Part shown: piece by piece, positions 14,101-26,062 of the stretch
Position numbering within the stretch: position 1 is the stretch's first letter
How the letters are laid out: the number at the start of each line of letters is the position of its first letter
Assembly: GCF_963678975.1 (NCBI RefSeq)
Contig: NC_089281.1
Coordinates: 28,881,616 to 28,945,615, forward strand
Length of the DNA: 64,000 bases
Direction of reading: 5' to 3'
From: Dysidea avara
Taxonomy: Eukaryota > Porifera > Demospongiae > Dictyoceratida > Dysideidae
The notes under the pieces: model-generated
Told to the model about the DNA's origin: nothing
Database searches by the model: none
Seen by the model: the letters and a program-made list of their open reading frames with translations, nothing else
Position numbers and translations under genes: made by a program

Positions 14101-16986
14101 GAACTCGGGTTGGCTCTTGTTCAAACCACTGCATCAGACACTAGCTCAATAGTGTGGACACCGAAAAGTAATGGACTAAAACAAATGCACAAAATTAACT
14201 GCACAAAATTAACAAGCTTTTAATTATTTGGATGCTTAATAAAAATACACTGGATTTGTAGCGAGAAAGCGTAGAACCAGCTGAAATAAGTCATGCAATA
14301 TGATAGCTGCCATGTTTAAGCTAGTGGGTGCACCTGTTGCTAGCAATATATCAATCCATTGTCAGAGTGTAACTGTCAAAAGAGTCTACCCGAAGTATGG
14401 TACATCGTAATCATTTTGTAGAACAGTTTTAGTATAGAGGTCTACTCACTGTATGGCCAACATAAGCAAATATTATTGTTAGCATGAGTTGGCCAGCCTG
14501 GAATGCATTCACACCTTATTCTATCCCAGGCCAACCCATGCCAGTCCACCTCTCTTTGTTGTGCCATGTTGGACCCAGTTCGGTACGGCTCGATTGATTC
14601 ACACTGTAATTTATTTTGAGCTATGCCATGCTCTACCCGGGTTAGAAGGTAGTGTGAACGAGGGTGCAAGATTCCACTATAGTGTACATGAGTCTAGTGC
14701 ATATACGCCTGGAAGTGTAGTTTATGTACATGAATTCTGTTTGACAGCTGTTCTTCGAGAGTTGATGACAGCTGGTGAATTGAAGGGCACTCTTCGAGGA
14801 CGACTGGAGAATGCTACATTTATTCCTGATGTTTATAGCGTAATGCAAAATAAATGGATCGAATCTTTCTTCACTTCCAATGGCTATCTTGGTAAGCTAC
14901 ATATATTATGTATATACGTTACAGTTACACACATGGTGTGCTTTTGTTAGAATTTGATGCTTTAAGCAGACTAGGGATAGATGATCCAGTATTGTATATC
15001 AAGAATCACTATAGCAACAGTGATGTCATTCTTCTTAAGACATGCTGTATTGGTTATAGCATTACTGCACAAGTGTTAGCTGCCATTGAAGATGCAAAGA
15101 GTTCTCAATCATGGGTGGATATCCTGGTACGGATTATCTAAATTTGTGATAGGAAATTTTGACAGAATATATATTGATGAGAATAGTCGAGAGTTTATAA
15201 TATTTATAAATACAAAATTTTATCACTTCTTGGTAAAGCATGGATGAATTAGCTACATTTTAGATAGATAAATCATTTCCCCAGGCAAGGTTTAATTGTA
15301 GGTATTTATTTATTATTTAGCCACTTCTCCCATCTCCCTGCACTGATGCCGATGCTGAAATGTTACTAGGAAAACAGGTTTCAGGAAATATGTTACGATA
15401 TGGCAGCATTGCAACCAGTAGAGAATATGTTCAATCATGCATAGCTTTATTTAGTGATGCAATGGAAACCAGAGCTCAGAAGGTCAGCCACACCCTCTAC
15501 TTATATTGCATTAGTAGCAGTCACTCCCATCCGCAGGATCTTTCTAAAAACCCATCACTTTTATCTGAGATGTCTGCACCTTTGAAGGGTAGCGAGAAAC
15601 GTGACAGAAAACGTAACGCTCGTCAAGCAGAAAGAAAAACAGCTGAAATAAAATACCTAGATGTACCACAGGTTATCTGTTATGGTTAAATGTAAATGTG
15701 TGTATTAGTCCACCAATCTTTGTAGATTGTGGATTTCTTAGAAGAGAAGTTACCAGACTGTCCAGATGAATTCATTGAAGCTATGGCTCAAGATATTGAA
15801 AGGTTTTTGAATATTACCACTGTTGTATTGTAACCACCACTTGTAACAGGCCATTGACAGAAGAGTTTCTTAAAGTGTTGGAAACATCCTTTGATTTGCT
15901 GAAGAAACCGTCAACAGGTCAGCATCGTAAACTTCACACTGCATTGGAAACTCAACTTCAAGAATTATGGACACGATTTAAATTATTTGAGAAGGCAATT
16001 CCTTACTTTCAAGGTTGGTTGAGACTACACACACATCTAGACAGGATACACAGTGGTGGTGTTATTTCAGGGGAGCCTAGAGTGCAAGCATCAAAATATT
16101 TATTAAACACCTTGTGTAGTGACATGGTCACAAGAGTAGTGAGATTTGTTGCTGAAGATCATATGGTACCAGTAGATGCACAAGCGACCTCCATGACACC
16201 TGAAGTATGACAGTATGGCTTGTATAGTGTTCCTCAATGTGTTACTATTGTGTGTAGGAGAGAATGAAGCTTATCAGCCAGCTGCCACCTCAAATAGTAA
16301 AACAACTAAAGCCAACTGAAGCTTCATTGAGGGGAAAGGTATCTGTGTAGTAACAAATCTTTTAACTATGTTTCTGATTCTTTGCAGGATCTTGACACGT
16401 TCTCACAAAATTTTGAAATGGTTTGTAATATGGAGTTGTGTGGGATACTGCTTAAAAAGTTAGACAAGAAAAAGGAAAGGTACAGACATCACCTTTGTAA
16501 CATTAAATACCCACTCTACTGTTTTACAGACATTTGTTGTTCACCCATCGACAGTCACTACTGGAGAAGGCAGAACATGAAGAAGATCCTGCTATGACGT
16601 TACATCTTGTGACGGTGCTACTGTTCCAACAACACACCGGTTGTATGTTACATGCTCCAGGCAGAATGGTACCCTCAATAGTCACAGTATTAGAGAAATA
16701 CCTCCCAGAAGAAGAACAGCAAGTCTTGTTAACATTTCAACAGCAAATCATCAAGTACATCACAGCTGTTAGGAATAAAGAAGAAGCAGACAAGGCACAA
16801 GACAGCAAGACAGGTAGTGATAATGTGGAAGATGATAAACAGGAGGAGAAGGAGAACACAGCTGAGGACACTTCCTCAGCCAAGCCACCTAACGATGATG
16901 ATTCCCCTATTTTACTACTAGCTAAACTAAATGATGGTTTACCTGTTGTGAAGGCATTAGTAGCTAAGCCTAAGAAGGATCAATGA
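8142..16986 (+). CDS. UFL1: E3 UFM1-protein ligase 1
   Basis: Fourteen exons in continuous phase encode 775 aa: 8142-8361, 9155-9281, 9334-9448, 9711-9838, 9887-9945, 14748-14891, 14951-15126, 15321-15482, 15537-15671, 15726-15802, 15850-16204, 16258-16338, 16388-16479 and 16530-16986. Human UFL1 is about 794 aa. Landmarks are [88 protein letters not shown] and [22 protein letters not shown]1 acts at the ER membrane with UFBP1/DDRGK1 to transfer UFM1 to targets such as ribosomal protein uL24, in ER-phagy, ribosome quality control and the DNA damage response. It has no RING or HECT domain; winged-helix repeats do the scaffolding. The middle basic linker and acidic C-terminal tail differ from human, as expected. 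Intron 5 (4.8 kb) is filled by nested transposons. I placed the start at the ATG at 8142, which aligns with the family N-terminus. Confidence 0.95.
8426..8621. mobile_element. MITE-like inverted-repeat element (pair of 44471-44742)
   Basis: The ends are inverted: AGTAGAACCAATTATGACCA on the left and TGATCACAAATGGTTCTA on the right. The interior repeats GCTTGATT. The arms match those of the inner element at 44471-44742 (GTAGAACCATCTGCGACC). It lies in UFL1 intron 1. Confidence 0.5.
10496..10775. repeat. Foldback (long inverted repeat)
   Basis: Two arms of about 130 bp are almost exact complements, separated by about 20 bp. The left starts TACAAGTACACGAAAAAATT and the right ends AATTTTTTGTGTACTTGTA. 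The loop lies around 10632-10650. RNA from either strand would form a long hairpin. Confidence 0.85.
11026..11575 (+). repeat. Dispersed repeat family F, copy A
   Basis: This ~550 bp unit recurs on the minus strand at 51830-52330 and 58845-59290 and partly at 42270-42425. The copies share a stretch that reads KSM..(A/V)L.VL.(Y/L)AKRH(L/V)SG, a GAGTTACGCTTG block, an internal tetranucleotide tract (here CAGT-type, 11360-11395), a GTAGAAAATTCC block and an end reading GCTGGTTTTTGGGTGATA. The short frame 11026-11286 is open here, but frames differ between copies, so coding is doubtful. Confidence 0.7.
11990..12199. mobile_element. Mariner-type MITE with TA duplication
   Basis: It has perfect terminal repeats CCGTAGGGCAAGAA and TTCTTGCCCTACGG, flanked by TA on both sides (11988-11989, 12200-12201). 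The interior is subrepeats of CACGAAAATTT / AAATTTTTGTGG in both orientations. At 210 bp with no ORF it is a non-autonomous element, nested near the right end of the hAT-like element. Confidence 0.75.
12300..14747. other. Remainder of UFL1 intron 5
   Basis: No gene was recognised. A palindromic stretch at about 12998-13094 pairs GGTTAGAGACC...GATTTTAAA with TTTAAAATCCACGAAGAT...GGTCTTTAACC. A related GATTTTAAAGACCTC piece lies near 13855. Several short ORFs here lack any family resemblance and are not called. Confidence 0.5.
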
Positions 16987-18162
16987 AAGAATGTTTTGTA
17001 TATAAATTCCACACAGTGTATATTTATATGTAGATCATGGATATTTTTTGTATTGTAGTAGATTTGTTGTACCATGTAAGTGTTATGCAATATTTGCACA
17101 TGGTTACTCTTGTGTAAGGTGTGCAGATATCTGTCAGTTGTTTTTTGGATTCCAGTGTAGTCTTGGATGGCAGATGACTATCATTAGTGCTATAGCTTTG
17201 TCAAACACAGTGTGAAGTTGCTACTGACTGCTTGTCCAGCTGCATTTTATTCATTGCTTTGTTTTTTTTTTCTATGACCCCTACTCAAACAAGTACAATT
17301 AAAGAATTTTAAATCTGAGTAAGAGTCATAGAAATAAAAGTTAAATGAAACACGGGGGTGATTGTCTACACCCGCGGCTATACTAGTGCACTACTTTGTA
17401 TAGCTTTTCATAACCATGAGTGAAGTAGGGATTAAATGTCTACTAGTATAACTGCATGCAGGTGTGTAGGTGATCATCCCTTGTTTCATTATTTCCTTGT
17501 ACTTGTTTGTTTACTTTTTTGCAACATAATTATGACTGGTGAATTAACTAACACAATACAGCATCAAAGGAACAGCATACCAAAAACCACAGTAGCGGAA
17601 AGTACCTATGGTTTAGCCAAAATCCTAATAAAACACTCACATATACACCACTTTAGAAAACTCTGAAGAAGGCTTAGAAGTTTTGCAAAAAGTATAGGTT
17701 GTTAGTTGGTACTGCCTTACATGTAGTACCATCTCCTCATTAACATCAGTGCCATTCATATATATAGCTCCAATTCGTTCATCACAATTGATACAAAGTC
17801 AGAACTGGAATGTGGATGTCTCCTTCAAGTCCAGGAGGATTGTGCTGAGGGTTGTATTACTTGGCCTAAATTCAAAGTATTTAAATGGTAACCAAATTCC
17901 CTTTCTATGGGGGGGGGGGGGGGAAGGCGCTATAGTGGTTTAACCCATCATTCCAAACCACGTAATTGCAACTGTGTATGATTCACCAAGCTAGAATGTA
18001 GAGAGACATGCATGCTCGCCAGCTTTAACCACCAATTGATCCCAAAAATGAAAATTACTATACTGATGTTATGATATAACAACAATTATCATTTCGTAGA
18101 ATACTTATCACACATATTATTCAGGGTGTATATATTAATGGAAATAGTGTCATATGTACTTG
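16987..18162. other. UFL1 3' flank and convergent intergenic region
   Basis: The 3' ends of UFL1 (+) and the kinase-kelch gene (-) face each other here. No AATAAA was seen close to the UFL1 stop. From about 17260 to 17660 lies a dispersed repeat containing GGTGATTGTCTAC and TTATGACTGGTGAA. Relatives are at 10780-10810, 12205-12245, 57690-57840 and 59440-59590. A G-run of 15 lies at about 17911-17925. Confidence 0.5.
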
Positions 18163-20105
18163 TCATTGCAAAGTCCCAATCAAAACGGTACTACTGGATC
18201 TATCATTCTTGTTTCTTCCTCCTATTACAAAAATTTTATTACCAAGACTAACAGCAGCTGGATGACTTTGGATGATTGGCAGACTACCAATACATTGCCA
18301 TGAGGTTTGATCTTTGAGAAGATACACCGTGTTATGTTCTCCTTTTCCTCCCACTGCTAATAAATATTTTTCATTAAAGCAAACTGCAGCTGAACTACCC
18401 CATGGAACATCTTTGAGGTGTCGCCATGTCAGTTGGTGGTTAGACAGGAACGTTGTTAGAGTAGCAGAATATGTGGCTTTGGAAATTTTATCAGTAGTGT
18501 TGCCACCAAATACATACAACATATCATCTACGACAACTGACCGTTGGTAGTATAGTGGTAGAGGGAGATCATTACATTTGAACCACTGGCCAATAGTATC
18601 ATCTAGTAGTTCTATGGTTTTAAGGGGAAATTTGCCATTCCAGCCGCCCATCACAATCAACATTGACTGACCATGGCAACTAATAGCACTAGCATTAGAT
18701 CTAGCTGTTGGCATTCTAGAATGTTCCTTCCATGTCTTATTTTCCAAAACAAGCACTTTGTTTGTGAATGATGTACCATCACTTCCTTTACCACCAACAA
18801 TAACCAGTTCACTCATTACAACAGCAAGGGAAAATAATTTGTTTGGGGTTTGAATAGCACTATGGTCCCATCTGTTGGTATCTGGATGATATACATCTAC
18901 CCTATTGTACTCATTACCCTCACTGCCTCCACCTCCAACATATATGGCTCCATTTAATAGTACTGCTTGGGCAGGGTTTCTTCCTGCGGCCACTGGTGCT
19001 GAGATTCCTTCCTTCCACTGGATATTAACTGATCCACTAAACAAGTCAGGTATGGTAGATTGTTTGAAGACCAGTTGTTGCTAAATAAATTATCACATCT
19101 ATACTAACACATAGCTATAACTTTGTCCTAGCAAACCTTTAATTTTGGTGATAGATTGATCTCAGCCAACCATAACAAGGGATCCATCCCATCACGAGTT
19201 GTCTTCTTGCTGTACTCTTCCTTCATTCTCTTGATCCTCTCAGACATGTCTGCTGCTGAAGGACGTAACTTTGGATCATCTTTCAAACACAGCTCAACCA
19301 ATGGCTTCAAATCTACATCACTACCAGTCATCATGTCTATGTACTGTTGACGTCGCTCTACCTCTGACAACATGACTCGTCTCTTTGTCTTGGGATCAAT
19401 GGCAGATTTTGGGATAGGCCATTGTCGGCTAGTGATGTGGAGGATCACACCTCCAAATGAGAACACATCTAATGGTGGTCCATATACTGGCTTATCATCT
19501 AGTACCTCTGGGGGCATAAACACACAAGTTCCTGGAGTTTCACTCATCGTCTTGCTATTTCTTGTTAGCATTGCTTTTGCCACGCTGAGATCTGTGATCA
19601 TAGCTTCAAGATGAGAGGTCACCAGGATGTTGTTAGGGGTCAGGTCACAATGGACAGTTGGAGGGTCGTGATCATGAAGATACCTCAGTCCTAGAGACAC
19701 ATCATGTAGTATTGACAGTTTCACCAGTAAGGGAATATTATCATGTTTCTCTACCAGTGACGTCACACTCTCCTGCATCTTCTCCATTACCATAACAGGC
19801 AGTACGGACTCATCACTAGAAGGATAGTAAATTCCGAGGAATTGTACAATGTTAGGATGACGTAAAGTACTCCAGAGATGGCATTCCTGTAAGAAGTCAT
19901 CCTTTAGTTTGGCTGCATCTGTTGGGCTAGCTAGCTGGAGTAGTACGGAGTGAACCTCTTTACCAGCACACAACTTTCCACCGTATTCCACTTCGGACAC
20001 TTTCCCATAGGCTCCATTACCTAGTGTCACTCCCGTGAACTTCACCTGAGATCTAGGAATGGTGAGATGACTCAGTATTCCTGAAGCTGCCAACATCGAA
20101 GCCAT
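18163..20105 (-). CDS. TKL-like protein kinase fused to kelch repeats
   Basis: Two exons, 20105-19137 and 19080-18163 (phase 0 join), encode 628 aa. The kinase domain covers about residues 22-315: Gly-loop LGNGAYGKV, Lys49 in LCAGKE, catalytic loop HCDLTPNN (152-159), DLS at 172-174 where DFG is usual, and PPE for APE. The catalytic Asp, Asn and Lys are all kept, so activity is plausible despite HRD to HCD and DFG to DLS. The C-terminal half has about five kelch repeats (IYVGGGGSEGN, LVIVGGKGSDG, LIVMGGWNGK, LYVFGGNTTD, LLAVGGKGE, IFVIGGRNK), expected to fold as a beta-propeller that binds partners. There is no signal peptide or membrane segment, so it is cytosolic. TKL-like kinases with varied C-terminal modules are known to be expanded in early animals; this exact protein I do not recognise. 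Confidence 0.85.
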
Positions 20106-20785
20106 TGCCAATCCTGTGTAGTCTTGCTAGTGCATACCTTATGGTACGAGCCACACCCTTTTTTCGGGTTGCAAATTATCGTTGCGACCGCGCGTTTATA
20201 GCTGGCCATGGGTACGGGGGCCGGTATAGTTACGTCACGGTAGTATGAGATATGACATTTTGAGTTTATAGTTTTCTTGGTAGATTATTTATGTGAGCTA
20301 GCTAGCACTGCAAAATGGAGCATTTTGTCGTTTTATTGCAAAAAACGAACACCGGAAAAAAATGACAATAATACAACATGCAAGGCAAAAAATAAATAAA
20401 TAAAATCAGTACAGTAAAACAGCAGTCAGTCAAATACTCTAATAGAACAGTCACCACACAGCACTATTGTCTATTGAGAATCCTTTTTGCTGAGTATGAA
20501 TACTGGCATCTGCAGCACTATTCCATGTATGCATGGGCACACTTTTAGCCTATTAAGAAAGTTTTGCAAGTTATTATTATTAACACTTTACAGTGACTAG
20601 CACTGAAGGTCTACAACAACATGTGTTGCAGCCTTAGGATTACCTAACCTAATTTCAAGAACTTAGACTTAATGACTTGACTTAGTGGCTGATAAGGTGT
20701 AACAGAAAAGAGACCAAAGTAAGGAAAAGCTACAAACAAATCAAATGTAAGGGAAAGATGTTATCTTACTTTAGTGTGACCCATA
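20106..20785. promoter_or_regulatory. Upstream region of the kinase-kelch gene
   Basis: The first ~150 bp beyond the start codon are GC-richer than the surroundings and contain TTACGTCAC (20230-20238), which resembles a CREB/ATF half-palindrome. A dispersed TACTCTAATAGAACAGTCACC motif lies at 20435-20455. The rest, to 20785, holds no gene. Confidence 0.3.
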
Positions 20786-21206
20786 TTAGAGTATGCTTGT
20801 GTAGTTTGGTCACTATATACTATGACTAATATTGATAAACTAGAAAGAGTACAAAGGAAAGCAGCAAGATTTGTATGTAATGATTACTCAATGTACTCTA
20901 GTGTCACTAACATGTTAAATAGGATGCACTGGACAACACTTCAAGTTAGAAGGGAAAACCTGAGACTGATAATGATCTACAAAATTGTTAATAATCTTGT
21001 TGAAATTGATAGCTATAGGGAACTCACTTATCAAGAATAATTTACCCACCCGAGGACATTCAAATAGATTTAAGCAACCATTTACCAGAGTTAATTCGTT
21101 TAAACATTCCTTCTACCCCAATGCAATTAAACTGTGGAATAAATTACCAGATACTATAATTAATTGTGCAACATTACAAAACTTTAAAGATCTAATTAAC
21201 TGTTAA
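20786..21206 (+). pseudogene. Non-LTR retrotransposon reverse transcriptase 3' fragment
   Basis: The frame reads PILEYACVVWSLYT then KLERVQRKAARFVC, the typical end of a CR1/L2/jockey-type reverse transcriptase ORF. After a frameshift near 21030 it continues SFYPNAIKLWNKLPDTI. A TTAATTAATTAATTAAA tail lies at about 21277-21295. It is 5'-truncated, frameshifted and not functional. Confidence 0.8.
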
Positions 21207-21329
21207 TAATATTTGCACACACACTACACCTTTATGTATGTTTACACTCGCTTGTCAAGTCCTGTACATTACATATAATTAATTAATTAATTAAATCATC
21301 CTATGGAGAGTTCAATAATACTGTAGAGA

Positions 21330-21905
21330 TTTCAGCTACACATAAACTACCCTGTGGGTCACCCTGTATAAATTTCAGCTACAAATTTGCATTCAGTGGT
21401 GTAGCCAAGGAGTGGGCATGTGTAATTTCTTTAAGTCTTTCTGACTCTACAGGACTAGTTCTCTTTACCATACTTCACCCTGTAGAGAGTTCAGCTAGCT
21501 ACAAACAAATCACCTTGTGAAGAAATAACTACAAAATAGTTCAGCTACAAATAACCACCCTGTGCCGAATTCAGCCACAAACAAGTCACTCTGTACAGAT
21601 TTCAGCTACCAATTTGCGTTTAGTGGTGTAGCCGAGGGTGGGCCTGAGTGGGCACATGCAATTTCTCAAAGTCTTTCTGACTCTACAGGACCTGTTGTTC
21701 TCTTTACCATACTGCAGCCACAAGTAAGTCACCCTGTAAGAGTTCAACTATGAACAAATCACCTTGTGGAGAAATCAGCTACAAAATAGTTACTCTATGG
21801 AGAGCTCGCCCACAAACAAGTCACCCCACTGTATAGATTTCAGCAACAAATAAATCATTCTCTGGAAAATTCAGCTACAAACATGTCACCCTGTAGAGAC
21901 CTATA
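21330..21905. repeat. Degenerate ~30-bp satellite block
   Basis: Repeated phrases of TTCAGCTACAAACAAGTCAC plus CCTGTAGAGA recur about every 30 bp. A ~190 bp higher-order unit occurs twice (about 21360-21480 and 21590-21720), each with GTGGTGTAGCC and TCTTTCTGACTCTACAGGAC. It is clearly related to the array at 53340-55725. Confidence 0.75.
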
Positions 21906-23270
21906 TTATATGCTAAAAATTGGTAAAGTTACTTTAGACGTTACCTACAAATAGTGTGAGTTTAGATTGTTAGGGGCAATGGTTAATTTGAAATTTGTAT
22001 ACCACAAAGAGACACATGTGTTCAAGTTGTGCTACTCTGTATTGATTGCGACTACAATTTTAAAGTACTTAAAGAGAACCATGCAAGGATTTATTGAAAA
22101 ATAAGTTGTGTCATCATGTAATCGTGAATCTGGTGTTAGTGCTGCATGCAAGTCTGCTACAAGTTCCCAGCATCACAGAAAGAGTTCATAATCGCAGGAT
22201 TAGGTAAGAAGAGTTTACTACACCCACAGAATGGTAAATAGTGTGGATCTACAAGCTTGCAAACTTGCTCATACGCACAGATATAAATAGCCTGCTAATT
22301 TAATTATTACATTGCAAGCATGCATATTAGGCTTAAAAATACACACAGTCAATGACAGACATCAACATTTGGCTAGCTGTATCCTGAAGATCCTCTGATA
22401 TAATGTAGTTAAGAAATATCATAATGGTCATAGGCAGAAAAGGTTGAGGTAGAATGAAGCTCCCCCAGCCTTGGTTTGCTAAGGGAGCGGGTTTACTGCA
22501 GATTGGTAAACACCACTGGAATAATGATATATTTTAATACTCTAATAGAGCAGTCAAACTACTGTATTATAAGAGGAATTTTTGTGGTATGAACCATAAA
22601 CAATCTCACAACACCAAACCTTCCCCAGGTCCTGCAATTACTTCTATACTGTTTTAAATACTGTATATAACTATTACACCAAAACATAACTTTTTGCTTT
22701 GGTTTTGGCTGAGAGCACTTGGTTAACTACAGGTATATTGGAGAGGTTCATCAAATAACTGATGAGACTGATTAGGTCACCATGGCCACCTGATATTGGA
22801 TGGAGACTATTCCACATATATGCAAATTAAAGTTTCCTTGATGTGGGATTGATCCCAGATCCATGTATCCATGACCTTGCCTATAGCCATCTCCACAACT
22901 GATCAGTATCCAGTAATGATCATACATACCACTGAAGATACCAGAAGCCATGTATAATCTTTTTTTGCTTATTTCTAAATGCAGTGTTAGATGGTACAGC
23001 CTCAGAAGATTGCAAGCACTCTGGAGGAGAACTAGTATGGCATCTACAGTATATAGCATTGAGTGATCATTGATGACACTCTATACTGATACCTACTCAT
23101 GTTTTCATCAGTCATGTATCGAAACAATCGGCACAATCACTCAGGGGTCACCAAGGGGAGGTGTTAGTCTTCAAAAAGACTGACCACTTCCCACTACCTT
23201 CATATGTACCACTTTCGCACCTCAGATCAAAGGAAAGCCTGTGTATATATTACACTGATTCAAAATGTTA
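21906..23270. other. Gene-free spacer
   Basis: No coding exon or tRNA was recognised. A TACTCTAATAGAGCAGTCA motif lies at 22539-22556. A near-palindromic GGGATTGATCCC lies near 22842. Confidence 0.4.
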
Positions 23271-23272
23271 AT

Positions 23273-23392
23273 GAGATATATGCACTGCTAGTGCATATAT
23301 CTCGTTACACACTGCCTTAACGAGATATATGCACTGGTACCAGTGAATATATCTCATTAAGACAGTGCATATATCTCATTAACTCGAGACAT
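23273..23392. repeat. Tandem palindromes on GAGATATATGCACT
   Basis: Two successive palindromes share GAGATATATGCACT arms: GAGATATATGCACT-gct-AGTGCATATATCTC at 23273-23303, and a second at about 23321-23356 centred on GGTACC. A third half-copy follows to 23380. Confidence 0.8.
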
Positions 23393-23456
23393 TGCAAACC
23401 TAATAAGAGTGCACACTATACCAACTTTGTCTGTAGAAGAAGGGACATGACATTAT

Positions 23457-23874
23457 GATAAAAAAAAGGAAAATAATGTATTGCAAACATATGGGAAAGC
23501 AAATTTAAGGTAACATGGTGCAGTAGTGAAAAGACTGCTGCTGTTAAATAGCATCAAAAGTCATCAGCCATCTAGTAATATATGATTTAACATCAGAAAA
23601 TCAGGAAAATATTGGTGTTGTCATTTGGCAATTTCAATATTTATAAATATTGCATTTCTAGTACATTTGTATTAGAAATGCAATATTATAAAATACTGAA
23701 ATTGCCAGGTGACAACACCAATATTTTCTTGAGTTTTTGATGCTAAATCATATATTACTAGATGGCTGATGACTTTTGATGCTATTTAACAGCAGCAGTC
23801 TTTTCACTGTTACACCATGTTACCTTAAATTTGCATTCCCATATGTTTGCAATACATTATTTTTCTTTTTTTAA
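23457..23874. repeat. Foldback element, ~200-bp arms
   Basis: The left arm (about 23457-23660) and right arm (about 23672-23874) are near-perfect complements. Examples are GTATTGCAAACATATGGG against CCCATATGTTTGCAATAC, and GACTGCTGCTGTTAAATAGC against GCTATTTAACAGCAGCAGTC. The loop around 23666 is itself a small palindrome. There is no ORF. Confidence 0.9.
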
Positions 23875-23945
23875 TCGCAACCTTATGTTCATCCAAACTT
23901 GGTATTGAAATCATAAAATTTCTTTGATGTTATACTGCTATCGCT

Positions 23946-24201
23946 CTTCTCTTATATAGGAAATCAAACAAACTGTGATTGTGGGATTGAATTTTGCCAA
24001 ACAAGCTGTGATTGTGGGATTCAATTTTAATACATTAACAGTAGTTTTTTTTTTTTTTACCTTTGTAAATGTAGTAATTAAAGAAGCATAATTAACTATA
24101 TTAGCAAAAGTAAAATCAAAATTGAATCCCACAATCACAGCTTGTTTGGAAAAATTCAGTCCCACAATCACAGCCTACTTGGTTCCCTATATAAGAGAAG
24201 G
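23946..24201. repeat. Foldback element with internal duplication
   Basis: The ends TTCTCTTATATAGG and CCTATATAAGAGAA are inverted. Each arm contains two copies of ACTGTGATTGTGGGATT-type sequence. A T-run forms the loop. It lies immediately next to the previous foldback. Confidence 0.85.
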
Positions 24202-24260
24202 ATATAACAACAAAAGATTTTGCCAATTAGGTAAGTCTGCATGCTAAAGTAGAACATATT

Positions 24261-24357
24261 AGTTATACTACAGGCACTTGTGCTTTGTCGGACTTGTCCT
24301 CGGCCCTCGGGCACGTGCATATATATCAGGCAAAGCACTCATGCCTGTGGTATAACT
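24261..24357. repeat. Small inverted-repeat element
   Basis: AGTTATACTACAGGCACTTG on the left and its imperfect complement GCACTCATGCCTGTGGTATAACT on the right enclose about 50 bp. Confidence 0.65.
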
Positions 24358-25210
24358 ATTACATGTATAATATATATATATATATATAGTGTAATTTTTC
24401 TTCTACATGTATTATTGCATTTAAAATCATTCAGAACAGTTGTCGCATTGTTGGCCACACATGCAGTTTTAGCATTTTCACAATGGTGCTTTCCAAGTAC
24501 ATAGATTACTTATATGATAGTAATAATACACATAGCAACCTCTTGAAATTTAACTTAAACTGTAGCCACTGCTGGAGATTGATTATTATGAAGTTACTCA
24601 AAATGCATGTTTATCCAGTAGCTAAAATTCAGTCAAAATTGCTACCAAATTTAATCTCACAAGGCTAAATTTTCATAACTTTCACATGTGGAAGGAGCAA
24701 GCTCATTTAGGAGGGAGTTTTCACCAGTATGTAAGCAGCTTCAGCTAAGAGCATTCCCCCACTGGCATAGAAAATTAGTGGTCAACAGATTCCATATTCT
24801 AATAAACTATATCTTTATCTACAGTTGGATGCATATCTGCATTATTTATCATGCACAGGGGCATGCTCTATCAAGACTTCAATGTGATTTGTCTCTAATA
24901 TACTGCATTTATGCAGATTAAACCCAACATTTAATATTTGTTTCTCCAGTTTAGCTACCATACCATTTCCATAAGTTGCTTCCAGACCTCACTCAATCTT
25001 GTGATGGCTATTTTTTTCACAGTTTTTTCAGTCCAGTGTTTGGTTAAAACTTTCAGCACATGTCTATAATTTGTTCACAATACTGAATGAAGTATGCAAC
25101 TAACACAACAGTCTTTGATTCAATCTTCACATGAAGTGGCTGGTGCAGAAGATAGAAAAATAGATCAAGTTGCAAAAGCATTGGAAAGGTACAGTATAAT
25201 AGTAGTAGCA

Positions 25211-25340
<130 letters not shown>

Positions 25341-26062
25341 TGGGGGGGTAGAGTGTAACACTAGTCATAAGCTTCTGAAGTAGGATATAGAGTACTGAAA
25401 CATATGGGTCTAATGATTGCAGTTGTGATATTTCTTAGCTTTGCTTGCAGAGGATAGATGATAATGGCAATAACGTATCAACTAGGGATCAATTTGTAGA
25501 AGGAGTTTGTGATCAGATGAAAGAGTTGTGGGATAATGCTGATGCTATGGATGATAGTTGAGGTCTGCCTTGTGTGATTATGCTCCTGCTATCTTTGGTA
25601 AAGTTTGTACCCAATTGATTTAAAGACAGTGAATCCCTATTTTGAAAAGAGAAGGGTGATAAATGCCTTAGTACTGCAATGAGATAGAAAGAGACTTGTC
25701 AAGAATGTTTGAAGAGAAATAAGACAGGTGAAAATGAGTGGTTTCAGATGAAGGTAATATTGTATGGCAGTGTATTCAAGAGTGCAACACTTAACATTGA
25801 AGATGAGAATGCATGGAAGTCCGTATAATTAGTGTTAGAACGATGGAGAAGGTATTTTTCAAATATTTTGAGTGTTTTTAATGTTGATGAAGTCTCCAGA
25901 TTGCAGCAAAGACCAGTAAGAGAAGAGTTCCATCTAAGCAGGAGATTTGGGAGGCTGTCACAGGAGAAACTTAACAATGGAAAGGCTGATGGAAAATCTG
26001 GTGTCCTACCAGAAATGATGAAGGCAATTTGTATGGATAGCACTGATGTAATTACCCAATGA

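Noticed and set aside
14489-14950. Open frame extending upstream of UFL1 exon 6
   Set aside because: Only 14748-14891 aligns with UFL1. The upstream part has no similarity and a good acceptor (TTGACAG) precedes 14748.
21330-21905. Coding frames in the degenerate satellite
   Set aside because: They are repetitive translation with no conserved composition. The DNA is tandem repeat.
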